A stretch of DNA of 64,000 bases, taken from the NCBI RefSeq assembly GCF_000763905.1, contig NZ_JRKN01000002.1:186001-250000 (forward strand), in the 5' to 3' direction. The position numbers were made by a program, and so were the translations under genes. Below, piece after piece: positions 1-8,181 of the stretch. The notes under the pieces are model-generated. The model was not told the DNA's origin and did not search any database. It saw only the letters and a program-made list of their open reading frames with translations. Positions within the stretch are counted from its first letter, which is position 1, and every line of letters begins with the position of its first letter. The DNA comes from Paracoccus halophilus. Lineage in GTDB: Bacteria; Pseudomonadota; Alphaproteobacteria; Rhodobacterales; Rhodobacteraceae.

Positions 1-901
1 GACCCGGCTCCGGCTGCAGCGAGACCCGCGCGATGCCCAGACGCGTGACCGGATCGACCGCCGCCGGGATCAGCCGCAGGCTGCCCGTCACAAGGCCCAG
101 CCCCGCGACCTGGATTTCCGCCGGATCGCCCGGCCGAAGCTGGTTCAGCGCGGTTTCGATCACATCCGCCGCCAGTTCGATCTCGCCCCCGGCAACCAGC
201 GTGAAAAGCGGCTCGCCGCCGGTGCCGGAGAGCGTTCCCCGCTCGGCGCTGCGGCCAATGATCAGGCCGTCGACCGGCGCCACGATCCGGGTATAGTCCA
301 GATTCAGCTGCGCCAGCCGCCGCGCCGCCTCGGCCCGCGCCAGTGCCGCCCGCGCCACGCCCAGCCCGTTCGAGGCCGCCTCGGACAGCGCCCGGGCCGA
401 GGCTTCCGAGGCAATGGCCTGATCCAGAACCGCCTGGCTGGCATTGCCCGAACTGCGCAGGCTGCGCGTCCGGCCAAGCGCGGCGACGGCCTCGGTCAGC
501 AGCGCCTCGGCATTGGCGATCTGGCTTTCGGCCTGCCGCACGCTGGCCTCGCCGCTTTGATATTCGGCCTCGGCCTGCGCCAGTTGGACTGTCAGTTCCG
601 CGTCCGAAAGCCGGGCCAGCAGATCGCCCGCCTTGACCCTGTCGCCGATCTCGGCGCGGATCTCGGTCACCTCGTAGCCCGAGACATTGGCGTGGACCTG
701 CACCTCGCGCCGCGCCACAAGCGAGCCGGAAACCGGAACCCGCGCGACGATCTCGGTCTGGCTGGCCGTGGCCAGCGTGACGATGGGCAGGTCGGTCCGC
801 TCGACGGCATCCGCGGGTTCGGCCAGGGCCGCGCCATGGCTGACGACGACCAGCCCGAGGATCGCAAATGCGCCGCGCATGAGACGGCCCGCTGACTGCA
901 T
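1..901 (-). CDS. RND efflux periplasmic adaptor (HlyD/AcrA family), 3' end outside window
   Basis: The frame reads from an ATG at 901 and stays open to the window edge, so the C-terminus is missing. The first ~27 residues form a signal peptide ending in an Ala-rich stretch (GAALA). After it come a lipoyl/barrel-sandwich half (VSGSLVARREVQVHANVSG), a long Ala/Glu/Gln-rich coiled coil from roughly residue 95 to 175, and the returning lipoyl half (YTRIVAPVDGLIIGR). This is the order seen in membrane-fusion proteins that link an RND inner-membrane pump to an outer-membrane channel. The pump gene should lie to the left of the window, downstream in transcription. The substrate cannot be told. Confidence 0.88.
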   Translation of the reverse strand, partial: MQSAGRLMRGAFAILGLVVVSHGAALAEPADAVERTDLPIVTLATASQTEIVARVPVSGSLVARREVQVHANVSGYEVTEIRAEIGDRVKAGDLLARLSDAELTVQLAQAEAEYQSGEASVRQAESQIANAEALLTEAVAALGRTRSLRSSGNASQAVLDQAIASEASARALSEAASNGLGVARAALARAEAARRLAQLNLDYTRIVAPVDGLIIGRSAERGTLSGTGGEPLFTLVAGGEIELAADVIETALNQLRPGDPAEIQVAGLGLVTGSLRLIPAAVDPVTRLGIARVSLQPEPG

Positions 902-971
902 CGTTCCAACTCCTCGTCACCTAGCGCGCAACATAGCGATGACGGGGGCCGGCAACAACGGTTACACGGTT

Positions 972-1754
972 TCAGAACGAAACGGTGACCCCCGGCAGGT
1001 TCAGCTCGGCGATCAGGTCGCGCAGTTCCTGCCGCGCGGCGATATTGGACATGTTGAGCTGCTCGGTGCCGACATCCTTGAGGTCCAGCAGCGTCAGGCC
1101 GCGCGGGAAAAGCTCGCGGAACACGACCCGCTCGGAAAAGCCGGGGGCGACGCGAAAGCCGATACGCCGCGACAGGACCGCCAGCGCGCCGCCGACCTTG
1201 CGCTTGTTATGCATGGCCTGCGTGCCCAGGCGGTTGCGCAGGACCAGCCAGTCGATCGGCCCGGCCCCGGCCTCGCCGCGCATCTGCCGCGCCGCCCAGA
1301 CCATCTCGGCATAGATCGAGGGGCCGAGCACCTTGCCCTCGGGCGACATGCGCGCAAGCAGGTCGAAATCGATGAAACTGTCGTTCAGCGGCGTGATCAG
1401 CGTATCGGCCAGCGAATGGGCCATCTGGCTGAGCCGGGTATGCGAGCCGGGGCAATCCAGAAGGATGAAATCGCATTCCGCATCCAGCGCGGCGACGGCT
1501 TTCGACAGCGGATCGACGCCATCCGGGCCGCCGGCCTCCATATGGCCAAGGATCGGGGTCGGCAGGTCCAGCCCCGCCCGCGCGGTAAAGGCGGCGCGGT
1601 TTTCCAGATAGCGGCCAAAGCTGCGCTGGCGCACGTCCAGATCCAGCGCGCCCACCCGATGCCCCATCCGCGCCAGGGCGGTCGCCACATGCATCGAGGT
1701 CGTGGACTTTCCCGAACCGCCCTTTTCGTTGCCGACAACGATGATATGCGCCAC
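972..1754 (-). CDS. mipZ: Division plane positioning ATPase MipZ
   Basis: A 260-residue ParA/MinD-type ATPase that starts with GTG at 1754, seven bases after an AGGGGG ribosome site. The deviant Walker A motif GNEKGGSGKSTT sits at residues 8-19, followed by DLDVRQRSFGRYLENR and the Walker B-like FILLDCPG. The NEKGG opening and the DLDxRQRSxxRYxENR block are typical of MipZ, which in Caulobacter forms a gradient from the ParB-marked poles and blocks FtsZ assembly away from midcell. Length agrees with the family (about 270). Longer upstream readings lack family similarity and were not used. It stands alone between the efflux adaptor and the rpmE terminator. Confidence 0.93.
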   Translation of the reverse strand: MAHIIVVGNEKGGSGKSTTSMHVATALARMGHRVGALDLDVRQRSFGRYLENRAAFTARAGLDLPTPILGHMEAGGPDGVDPLSKAVAALDAECDFILLDCPGSHTRLSQMAHSLADTLITPLNDSFIDFDLLARMSPEGKVLGPSIYAEMVWAARQMRGEAGAGPIDWLVLRNRLGTQAMHNKRKVGGALAVLSRRIGFRVAPGFSERVVFRELFPRGLTLLDLKDVGTEQLNMSNIAARQELRDLIAELNLPGVTVSF

Positions 1755-1941
1755 GAATCCCCCTGAACCTGCTGGCGAAAGCGCCCGGAACATAGGCCGC
1801 GCCCAAGCCGAAGAAAAGCGCCCGGCAGCAGGCAAAGCCGCCTTGCGCGATCTTTTTGCCGCCCGGGGCAGCACCCGCCCATGTATCAGATCTGTCCGGC
1901 AAGCTGTTGTTCCGGCTTTATTCCCGGCCATGCCACAAACG

Positions 1942-1969
1942 AAAAGCGCCGCCCCGAAGGGCGGCGCTT
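1942..1969 (-). terminator. Rho-independent terminator of the ffh-rpsP-rpmE operon
   Basis: On the minus strand a perfect 11-bp GC-rich stem closes on a TTCG tetraloop and is followed by TTTTC. It begins 24 bases after the rpmE stop codon, so it ends the ribosomal-protein transcript before mipZ. C(UUCG)G loops are unusually stable in RNA. Confidence 0.9.
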
Positions 1970-1992
1970 CGCATCTGCGGCGGGCGCATGGC

Positions 1993-2214
1993 TCAGAAGC
2001 CGAGACCCGCGTATTTGTTCTTGAACTTCGACACGCGGCCGCCGGTGTCCATCAGCTTGGCCGAGCCACCGGTCCATGCCGGGTGCGAGTTCGGATCGAT
2101 GTCCAGCGACATGGTGTCGCCTTCCTTGCCCCAGGTCGATCGCACCTGATAGATGGTGCCGTCGGTCATCTTGACGTCGATCAGGTGATAATCGGGATGG
2201 ATATCTGCTTTCAT
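1993..2214 (-). CDS. rpmE: 50S ribosomal protein L31 (cysteine-free form)
   Basis: A 73-residue L31 starting [10 protein letters not shown] and carrying the family landmarks HPAWTG and [11 protein letters not shown]. It has no cysteine at all, so the zinc-ribbon CxxC pairs of the classical form are absent. This is the zinc-independent C-minus type. It lies 11 bases behind rplS and is the last gene of the operon before a strong terminator. Confidence 0.95.
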   Translation of the reverse strand: MKADIHPDYHLIDVKMTDGTIYQVRSTWGKEGDTMSLDIDPNSHPAWTGGSAKLMDTGGRVSKFKNKYAGLGF

Positions 2215-2225
2215 GGCGCCTCTCC

Positions 2226-2606
2226 TTAAGCCTTGGCTTCGGCTTTGGGCTTGTAGTTGGTGACCTCGGCGATGCGGGCCGATTTGCCGCGACGATCACG
2301 CAGGTAGTACAGCTTGGCGCGGCGGACGCGGCCACGGCGCAGGACGGTGATCGAATCGATATTGGTCGAGTAAAGCGGGAAGACGCGCTCGACGCCCTCG
2401 CCGAACGAGATCTTGCGGACGGTGAAGGAGGCGCCGATGCCGCCGCCCTTGCGCGAGATCACCACGCCTTCATAGTTCTGGACGCGGGTGCGGGTGCCCT
2501 CGGTCACTTTATAGCCGACGCGCACGGTGTCGCCGGCCTTGAAATCCGGGATGTCCTTGCCGAGCGCTTCGATCTGCTCGGCTTCGAGTTGGGCGATCAG
2601 GTTCAT
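2226..2606 (-). CDS. rplS: 50S ribosomal protein L19
   Basis: A 126-residue L19, found at the 30S-50S interface. Landmarks are the N-terminal [16 protein letters not shown], the central [15 protein letters not shown], and [19 protein letters not shown]. The C-terminus has a short Lys/Ala tail ([10 protein letters not shown]) common in alphaproteobacteria. The start is four bases downstream of the trmD stop, so it is translated with trmD in the usual rpsP-rimM-trmD-rplS order. Confidence 0.97.
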   Translation of the reverse strand: MNLIAQLEAEQIEALGKDIPDFKAGDTVRVGYKVTEGTRTRVQNYEGVVISRKGGGIGASFTVRKISFGEGVERVFPLYSTNIDSITVLRRGRVRRAKLYYLRDRRGKSARIAEVTNYKPKAEAKA

Positions 2607-2610
2607 CGCA

Positions 2611-3495
2611 TTAATCCTCTGTCTGCTCGCGGTAGTCCCGCGATTGGTCTGATGCGCCCGAGAGCTGTCGGTCCTTTGCCGGGTCCATATCGCGGCTTTC
2701 GCGATATGCCCGCCACAGGTCGGGGCGGCGTTCCTTGGTCAGCCTTTCGGCCATGTCCTGCCGCCAACTGGCAATAGCCGCGTGATTACCCGATAGCAGA
2801 ACTTCCGGGATCGCGCGGCCTTCCCAAAGGGCGGGCTTCGTATATTGCGGGTGCTCAAGCAGACCTTCGGAAAAGGATTCCTCGGCCAGCGATTCCTGAT
2901 TCCCCAGCACGCGCGGTATAAGGCGAACCGTCGCGTCGATCAAGACCTGAGCCGCCAGTTCGCCGCCGGTCAGGACATAATCGCCGATGCTGATCTCTTC
3001 GACCCCGTGGGCGTCCAGCACGCGCTGATCGACCCCCTCGAACCGGCCGCAGATCAGCGTCATGCCCGGCCCCCGCGCCAGTTCGCGGGCGCGGGACTGG
3101 CTGAAGGGCTTGCCCCGCGGCGACAGATAGATCACCGGCAGATGCGAGCCCGCCTCGCGCAGGGCGGCATCCATGACATCGGCGCGCATCACCATGCCCG
3201 CGCCGCCACCCGCCGGCGTGTCATCGACATTGCGATGCCTGCCGATGCCAAAGGGGCGCAGATCGGTGGTGCGCAGGTTCCAGAGCCCCTCGGCGAGCGC
3301 CCTGCCTGTCAAGGAAAGCCCCAGAACCCCCGGGAACGCCTCGGGAAAAAGCGTGATGATCTGCGCGGTCCAGGCGCCGCTGACCTGCGGCTCGGCCATC
3401 AGGTCGCGGGGCTGCTTGCTGGCGCGGATCGACAGCCGGCCATGGGATTTCGCAACCGCCGGCACCGGGGCCTCGGGGTCGGGCCTGTCGGTCAT
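2611..3495 (-). CDS. trmD: tRNA (guanine-37-N1)-methyltransferase TrmD
   Basis: A SPOUT-fold methyltransferase that makes m1G37 in tRNAs and prevents +1 frameshifting. The catalytic body starts near residue 43 ([13 protein letters not shown]) and includes the AdoMet-knot segments [16 protein letters not shown] and [14 protein letters not shown]. Before it lies a charged 42-residue extension absent from E. coli TrmD. The start at 3495 is supported by an ATGA overlap with the rimM stop, so the extension is probably real. The tail after the TrmD domain ([16 protein letters not shown]) is also hydrophilic. Total 294 residues against about 250 in E. coli. Confidence 0.95.
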   Translation of the reverse strand: MTDRPDPEAPVPAVAKSHGRLSIRASKQPRDLMAEPQVSGAWTAQIITLFPEAFPGVLGLSLTGRALAEGLWNLRTTDLRPFGIGRHRNVDDTPAGGGAGMVMRADVMDAALREAGSHLPVIYLSPRGKPFSQSRARELARGPGMTLICGRFEGVDQRVLDAHGVEEISIGDYVLTGGELAAQVLIDATVRLIPRVLGNQESLAEESFSEGLLEHPQYTKPALWEGRAIPEVLLSGNHAAIASWRQDMAERLTKERRPDLWRAYRESRDMDPAKDRQLSGASDQSRDYREQTED

Positions 3496-3995
3496 TCGTC
3501 CTCGCCCGGCGGATCGGCGATGATGCGGCCCGCCGTCAGATCGACGGTCGGCACCGCCTCTTTGGTAAAGGGCAGCAGCAGGGTCTGCTTGCGCCCCGCG
3601 CCGAAGATTTCCAGGATATCGCCCGCGCCATGGTCATAGATCGCGCGGACCTTGCCCAGCAGAACGCCGCCGGTGTCATAGACCGAAAGCCCGATCAGGT
3701 CGGCATGGTAGAATTCGTCGTCGGGCAGCACCGGCAGCCGCGCACGGTCGGCCCAAAGGGTCACGCCCCTGAGCGCCTCGGCCGCCTCGCGGCTCTCGAC
3801 CCCCGAGAGCCGCGCGCCGAGGCCGCCCGTCACCGGCCGCGTCAGGCGAACGGTGAACGAGCGCTTGCCATCCTCGGTCCAGAGCGGGGAATATTCGGCA
3901 ATATCATTCGGTTGCGAGGTAAAGCTTTTCAGCCTGACCTCGCCCCGGACGCCAAAGGCGCCGGCGATGGCACCGACACAGACCCGCTCGGCCAC
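3492..3995 (-). CDS. rimM: 16S rRNA processing protein RimM
   Basis: A 167-residue RimM, the maturation factor that binds protein S19 and helps assemble the 30S head. The N-terminal RimM barrel begins [20 protein letters not shown], and the C-terminal PRC barrel contains [16 protein letters not shown] and [15 protein letters not shown]. It overlaps trmD by four bases and starts three bases after the rpsP stop, the standard operon position. Confidence 0.96.
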   Translation of the reverse strand: MAERVCVGAIAGAFGVRGEVRLKSFTSQPNDIAEYSPLWTEDGKRSFTVRLTRPVTGGLGARLSGVESREAAEALRGVTLWADRARLPVLPDDEFYHADLIGLSVYDTGGVLLGKVRAIYDHGAGDILEIFGAGRKQTLLLPFTKEAVPTVDLTAGRIIADPPGEDE

Positions 3996-3998
3996 GGA

Positions 3999-4397
3999 TT
4001 ATTCCGAAGCGGCTTCTTCGGCGGGCGCCTCGGCCGGGGCTTCGGCGGGGGCATTGGCGGCGGCTTCGCGCTCGGCGCGCTTGGCGGCGCGTTCCTGGGC
4101 GTTCTTGCCCGGCTCGCCCTTTTTCAGGTTCTTGCGCTCGGCCTTTTCACGGATGCCGGCGGCTTCGAGGAAGCGGGCGATGCGGTCGGTGGGCTGGGCG
4201 CCCTGGCTCAGCCAGTACTGCACGCGCTCGAGGTCCATCTTGACGCGCTCTTCGCTGTCCTTCGGCAGCAGCGGGTTATAGGTGCCCAGTTTTTCCAGAA
4301 AGCGGCCGTCGCGCGGCATGCGCGAGTCGCTGGCCACGATCGAATAGAACGGGCGTTTTTTCGAGCCACCACGGGCCAGACGGATTTTCATTGCCAT
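3999..4397 (-). CDS. rpsP: 30S ribosomal protein S16
   Basis: S16 core begins [20 protein letters not shown] and continues with [16 protein letters not shown] place the start at the ATG at 4397, nine bases after a clear AAAGGAG site; a longer upstream reading lacks a site and is not family-like. That gives 132 residues. The last ~45 are an Ala/Glu/Pro-rich low-complexity tail (repeats of PAEA) typical of alphaproteobacterial S16 and probably disordered. Confidence 0.95.
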   Translation of the reverse strand: MAMKIRLARGGSKKRPFYSIVASDSRMPRDGRFLEKLGTYNPLLPKDSEERVKMDLERVQYWLSQGAQPTDRIARFLEAAGIREKAERKNLKKGEPGKNAQERAAKRAEREAAANAPAEAPAEAPAEEAASE

Positions 4398-4442
4398 TGC
4401 GTTTTCTCCTTTGAAATGGCGGGTTTGGCGGGGAAACCCCAC

Positions 4443-4739
4443 CTAGGATTGGAAGGTTTCATGATGGCGGATCACCTCGGCAATCACGAAATTCAGGAAT
4501 TTGCGCGCGAATTCCGGGTCCAGATCGGCCTCGCGCGCGAGGCGTTCCAGCCGCCTGATCTGCTCGGCTTCGCGCGAGGGATCGGACGGCGGAAGGTCGT
4601 GTTCGGCCTTGAGGCGGCCGACGGATTGGGTGTGCTTGAAGCGTTCGGCCAGCGTATAGACGAGGATCGCGTCCAGCCGGTCGATGCTGTCGCGATGTTC
4701 CCTGAGCAGGGCTGCGGCGCGGTTGATCGGATCGGTCAT
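4443..4739 (-). CDS. Chorismate mutase, AroQ type
   Basis: A 98-residue all-helical protein with the AroQ pattern: an N-terminal helix REHRDSIDRLDAILVYTLAERF, the catalytic-site SVGRLKAEHDLPPSDPSREA, and the closing helix FVIAEVIRHHE. It converts chorismate to prephenate for phenylalanine and tyrosine. It is free-standing, with no prephenate dehydratase fused. It sits between a GNAT gene and rpsP in the ribosomal operon, a placement without an obvious functional link. Confidence 0.9.
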   Translation of the reverse strand: MTDPINRAAALLREHRDSIDRLDAILVYTLAERFKHTQSVGRLKAEHDLPPSDPSREAEQIRRLERLAREADLDPEFARKFLNFVIAEVIRHHETFQS

Positions 4740-4771
4740 GCGCGGGTCGCTCCGGTTCTGGGGGCGAAAGC

Positions 4772-4821
4772 GGGGGCTGTCTGCCCCCGCACCCCCGAGG
4801 ATATTTGCGTGAAGAAGAAAG
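4772..4821 (+). repeat. Dispersed intergenic repeat, copy 1
   Basis: A C-rich hairpin (GGGGGC, 5-base loop, GCCCCC), a CCCCCGAGG spacer and the core GGATATTTGCGTGAAGAAGA. It shares nearly all of its length with copy 2 at 21559-21612 and its core with copy 3 at 11218-11240. It fills the gap between chorismate mutase and the GNAT gene, in opposite orientation to their transcription. Confidence 0.8.
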
Positions 4822-4827
4822 CGCGCA

Positions 4828-5361
4828 TCATGCGGCCCCTTTCGGGTGGCGGTAGATCAGACATGGCGTCCTGCGCAGTTCCGTCTCGCGCTCGACAACC
4901 GCGCCCATGCGTTCGGCGAGACGGCGCGAGCGGGTATTGTCGGGATGGATATGGGAAATCAGCGGACCCAGCCCCATCCGGCCCTGCGCATGGTCGCGGG
5001 CAGCCATCGCCGCCTCATAGGCGATGCCCCTGCCCTCGAAACCGTCATAGATATGCCAGCCCAGTTCCGGTTCCGACCAGTCGATGTGATTGATGACACC
5101 GACACGCCCCGCCGGCCGGCCGGTGGCGCGGTCCTCGACCGACCAGAGGCCATAGCCGCGCAGCAGCCAATGGCCGATGCCACCGGTCAGCGCGCCCCAG
5201 TTCTGCCATTCCTCGAACGGGCCGCCGATGAAGCCCGAGCGTTCGGACCGGCCGAAGGCGTTCATCGCGTCCCAATCGGACAGGCGCGGCTCGCGCAGCA
5301 CCAGCCGCCCGGTTTCGAGCAGCGGCACGTCAACAAGAAGGGTCGCGGTCTGGGTATGCAT
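4828..5361 (-). CDS. GNAT family N-acetyltransferase (RimJ/RimL-like)
   Basis: A 177-residue GNAT protein. It opens with the family phrase ETGRLVLREPRLSDWDAM and has ELGWHIYDGFEGRGIAYEAA covering the acetyl-CoA binding loop, then SHIHPDNTRSRRLAERMGA. This subgroup (acetyltransf_3) usually acetylates protein N-termini or small amines; the substrate here is unknown. It starts 15 bases after ffh ends, so it is cotranscribed with ffh. Confidence 0.85.
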   Translation of the reverse strand: MHTQTATLLVDVPLLETGRLVLREPRLSDWDAMNAFGRSERSGFIGGPFEEWQNWGALTGGIGHWLLRGYGLWSVEDRATGRPAGRVGVINHIDWSEPELGWHIYDGFEGRGIAYEAAMAARDHAQGRMGLGPLISHIHPDNTRSRRLAERMGAVVERETELRRTPCLIYRHPKGAA

Positions 5362-5376
5362 CTGCGGGCGATCGGC

Positions 5377-6873
5377 TTATTTCTTGCCGAAAAGGCCCGA
5401 GAGGCCGCCCGGAAGGTTCATCTTGCCCAGATCGCCGCCGAGCCCCTTGGGGTCCTGCAGCATCCTGGTCGCCTCGGCCATCTTGGCCGGATCGACATCG
5501 CCCATATCGGGCAGCCCGCCGCCCTTGCCAGCCATGGCGCGCATCGCCTGCTTGAGCATCCCGCCCTTGCCCATCTTGCCGAGTTTCTTCATCGTATCAG
5601 CCATTTGCTTCTGCATCTTGAGAAGCCGGTTCAGCTCGGACACCTCCATGCCTGCGCCTGCGGCGATGCGTTTCTTGCGGCTGGCCTGCAGGATGTCGGG
5701 ATTGGCGCGTTCCTTTTTCGTCATCGAATTGATCAGCGCGATCTGGCGGCGCAGCGCGGTATCGTCCAGACCCGCCGCCTCGGCCTGCTTGGCCATTTTG
5801 CCCATGCCCGGCATCATCTGCATGATCGAGCCCATGCCGCCCATCTTCATCATCTGTTCAAGCTGGTTGCGAAGGTCGTTCATGTTGAACATGCCCTTCT
5901 GGAAGCGCTTCATCATGCGCTCGGCCTGCTCGACCTCAAGGACCTCCTGAGCCTTTTCGACCAGCGCCACGATATCGCCCATGCCGAGGATGCGGCCGGC
6001 GATGCGCTGCGCGTCGAACACCTCGATCGCATCCATCTTTTCGCCAAGGCCGACGAAACGGATCGGCTTGCCGGTGACGGCGCGCATCGACAGCGCCGCG
6101 CCACCGCGCCCGTCGCCATCCATGCGGGTCAGCACCACGCCCGAGATGCCCACCTTGCCGTCGAATTCGGTTGCGACATTCACCGCGTCCTGACCGGTCA
6201 GGCCATCGACCACCAGCAGGGTCTCGCGCGGGTTCGCCACGTCGCGGACGGCCTGGACCTCGTCCATCAGGAGCTGATCGATATGCAACCGGCCCGCCGT
6301 GTCGAGCATATAGACGTCGTAACCGCCAAGGCTGGCCTGCTGCCTGGCGCGCTGCGCGATCTGCACCGCCGTCTGGCCGGGCACGATGGGCAGGGTATCG
6401 ACGCCGATCTGCTGACCGAGAATGGCAAGCTGTTCCATCGCCGCCGGGCGGTTGGTGTCGAGGCTGGCCATGAGGACGCGCTTTTTCTCGCGGTCCTTCA
6501 GGCGTTTGGCCAGTTTCGCGGTGGTCGTGGTCTTGCCCGAGCCCTGAAGCCCGACCATCAGGATCGGCGCGGGCGGGTTGTCGATCCTGAGCGCCTCGGG
6601 CGCTTCTTCGCCCTGCAGGACCCTGATCAGCTCGTCATGGACGATTTTCACCACCTGCTGGCCGGGGGTGACGGATTTGGTGACGGCGGCGCCGGTGGCC
6701 TTGCCGGTGACCGATTTCACGAAGCTGCGCGCGACGGGCAGCGAGACATCGGCCTCAAGCAGGGCCACGCGCACCTCGCGCATGGCGGCGGTGACGTCAT
6801 CCTCGGACAGGGCGCCCTGTTTCGTGAGGCGGTCGAAGACGCCGCCAAGGCGATCTGACAGATTCTCGAACAT
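5377..6873 (-). CDS. ffh: Signal recognition particle protein Ffh
   Basis: A 498-residue SRP54 GTPase that binds 4.5S RNA and nascent signal peptides for co-translational export. The N domain covers residues 1-90, the G domain has the P-loop GLQGSGKTTTTAK at 108-120, plus DTAGRLHID and LTRMDGDGRGG, and the methionine-rich M domain runs from about residue 330. The start at 6873 follows an AGGAGG site by seven bases. It heads the operon that ends with rpmE. Its 4.5S RNA gene is not in this window. Confidence 0.97.
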   Translation of the reverse strand: MFENLSDRLGGVFDRLTKQGALSEDDVTAAMREVRVALLEADVSLPVARSFVKSVTGKATGAAVTKSVTPGQQVVKIVHDELIRVLQGEEAPEALRIDNPPAPILMVGLQGSGKTTTTAKLAKRLKDREKKRVLMASLDTNRPAAMEQLAILGQQIGVDTLPIVPGQTAVQIAQRARQQASLGGYDVYMLDTAGRLHIDQLLMDEVQAVRDVANPRETLLVVDGLTGQDAVNVATEFDGKVGISGVVLTRMDGDGRGGAALSMRAVTGKPIRFVGLGEKMDAIEVFDAQRIAGRILGMGDIVALVEKAQEVLEVEQAERMMKRFQKGMFNMNDLRNQLEQMMKMGGMGSIMQMMPGMGKMAKQAEAAGLDDTALRRQIALINSMTKKERANPDILQASRKKRIAAGAGMEVSELNRLLKMQKQMADTMKKLGKMGKGGMLKQAMRAMAGKGGGLPDMGDVDPAKMAEATRMLQDPKGLGGDLGKMNLPGGLSGLFGKK

Positions 6874-6988
6874 GGCGGGCCTCCTGAGGTCCGTTGCAAA
6901 TGAGTGACGCCCCCGTGGGCGCAACGCGCTGACGGGGGGCGATCCCCGCAACCAACGGGGACCGGAAGGATGCGCCTTCCGGGGATTG
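6874..6988 (-). other. Structured 5' leader of the ffh operon
   Basis: About 115 bases between the likely transcription start and the ffh ATG. Three hairpins can be drawn in a row: GGAAGG/CCUUCC with a CGCAU loop, CCCCG/CGGGG with a UUGGUUG loop, and a longer GCCCCC-(C)-GU/ACGGGGGC stem enclosing a GCGC/GCGC mini-hairpin. An outer pairing between the first and second hairpin regions (AUCCCC with GGGGAU) is an alternative fold. The mutually exclusive folds suggest a regulatory leader, but no known riboswitch class is recognised. Confidence 0.45.
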
Positions 6989-6994
6989 CGCCAT

Positions 6995-7023
6995 CAGATA
7001 GGCAAAAACCGGGCCGGTGTCAA
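6995..7023 (-). promoter_or_regulatory. Sigma-70 type promoter for the ffh operon
   Basis: On the minus strand, a perfect TTGACA (7018-7023) and TATCTG (6995-7000) are separated by exactly 17 bases. Transcription would start near 6988, at the first base of the structured leader. No other good promoter is seen between the divergent DMT permease gene and ffh. Confidence 0.7.
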
Positions 7024-7170
7024 CGCAGGAGCCCGGCAGAAGCGCGCTTTCGCGCGGCAGTGCCGAAGCGAAGGGTTTGCCGTTGCGCGCGGGATGCATT
7101 ATGGCATGGCGGCCATTGGCGGGCCGAGGGCCGCAGCCGGGCCGGTGCTGATCGACGAAAGGTTCGTGCA

Positions 7171-8100
7171 ATGGCCGGAATCGCCGCCCGGGCCGAAAGG
7201 CCCGCCCCCATCCCCCATACCCGCCGCGAATCCCTGCGCGGGCATGTCGCGATGCTGGTTTTCTCGGTCCTTATCGCGGGGTCGTTTTCGCTGGGCGCGC
7301 GGGTCGCGAATCTGATCGACCCGGTGGCAATCACCGCGATCCGTTTCGTGCTGGCGTCGATCGTGGTGGCGCTCTACGCGGTGCTGGCGGGGCCCGGCCT
7401 GCCGCGCCACGCCTTTGCCGCGCCCTGGCGCTATCTGATCCTGGGCGGGCTTTACGCCGCCTATTTCGTTCTGATGTTCGAGGGGCTGAAAACCGCCCTG
7501 CCGGTCTCGACTGCCGCCGTCTTTGCGCTGACGCCGCTGATGACGGCGGGATTCAGCTGGCTGCTGCTGCGCCAGATCGCGGGCGCGCGCATGGCCACGG
7601 CGCTGGTGCTGGGCGGGCTGGGCTGTCTCTGGGTGATCTTTCGCGGCGATCTGGCGGCCATGGCGCGGCTGGATTTCGGCCGGGGCGAGGCGATCTATCT
7701 CCTGGGCTGCGCGGCGCATGCGCTCTATACGCCGATGGTGCGGCGGCTGAACCGGGGCGAGCGGCCGGTGGTCTTTACCTTCGGCACGCTGGTCGCGGGC
7801 ACGCTGGTCCTGCTGATCTGGGGCTGGGGCGCGATCCGCGCCACCGACTGGATGGAACTCCCGGCGCTGGTCTGGATCACGCTGTTCTATGTCGCCGTCT
7901 TCGCCACCGCCGCCACCGTCGTCCTGGTGCAGTTCGCCGCCTTGCGCCTGCCCGCCGCCAAGGTCATGGCCTATACCTATCTGACCCCGGTCTGGGTCAT
8001 CGCGCTGGAAGGTTTGCTGACCGGCGCCCTGCCCGGGCTGATCGTCCTGCCCGGCATTACGGCGATCATGCTGGCGCTGCTCCTGCTGCTCAAGGACTAA
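7171..8100 (+). CDS. DMT superfamily permease (EamA family)
   Basis: A 309-residue membrane protein with ten predicted hydrophobic segments in two EamA repeats. Typical phrases are LVFSVLIAGSFSLGARVANLIDP in the first helix, PVSTAAVFALTPLMTAGFSW, and AAKVMAYTYLTPVWVIALEG in the second repeat. The ATG at 7171 is chosen because it follows a GAAAGG site and the hydrophobic first helix begins 26 residues later; longer upstream readings run through the ffh promoter. Such proteins export small metabolites; the substrate is unknown. Confidence 0.88.
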   Translation: MAGIAARAERPAPIPHTRRESLRGHVAMLVFSVLIAGSFSLGARVANLIDPVAITAIRFVLASIVVALYAVLAGPGLPRHAFAAPWRYLILGGLYAAYFVLMFEGLKTALPVSTAAVFALTPLMTAGFSWLLLRQIAGARMATALVLGGLGCLWVIFRGDLAAMARLDFGRGEAIYLLGCAAHALYTPMVRRLNRGERPVVFTFGTLVAGTLVLLIWGWGAIRATDWMELPALVWITLFYVAVFATAATVVLVQFAALRLPAAKVMAYTYLTPVWVIALEGLLTGALPGLIVLPGITAIMLALLLLLKD

Positions 8101-8181
8101 GGGAAACCGCCCCGCCGCCCGGCTTGCCATCATGCGCCATGACGGCTAATCGGTTGGCATGTCCTTCCCGATCGACGCCCC

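Noticed and set aside
4846..6858. 670-codon plus-strand frame across the GNAT gene and ffh
   Set aside because: Antisense to two well-supported genes, low-complexity His/Ala/Gln composition and no family motif.
6940..6990. Possible SRP 4.5S RNA gene next to ffh
   Set aside because: CCGGAAGGATGC looked like the SRP domain IV motif, but the conserved GGAAGGAAGCAG loop and opposite strand are missing; the sequence is better explained as leader hairpins.
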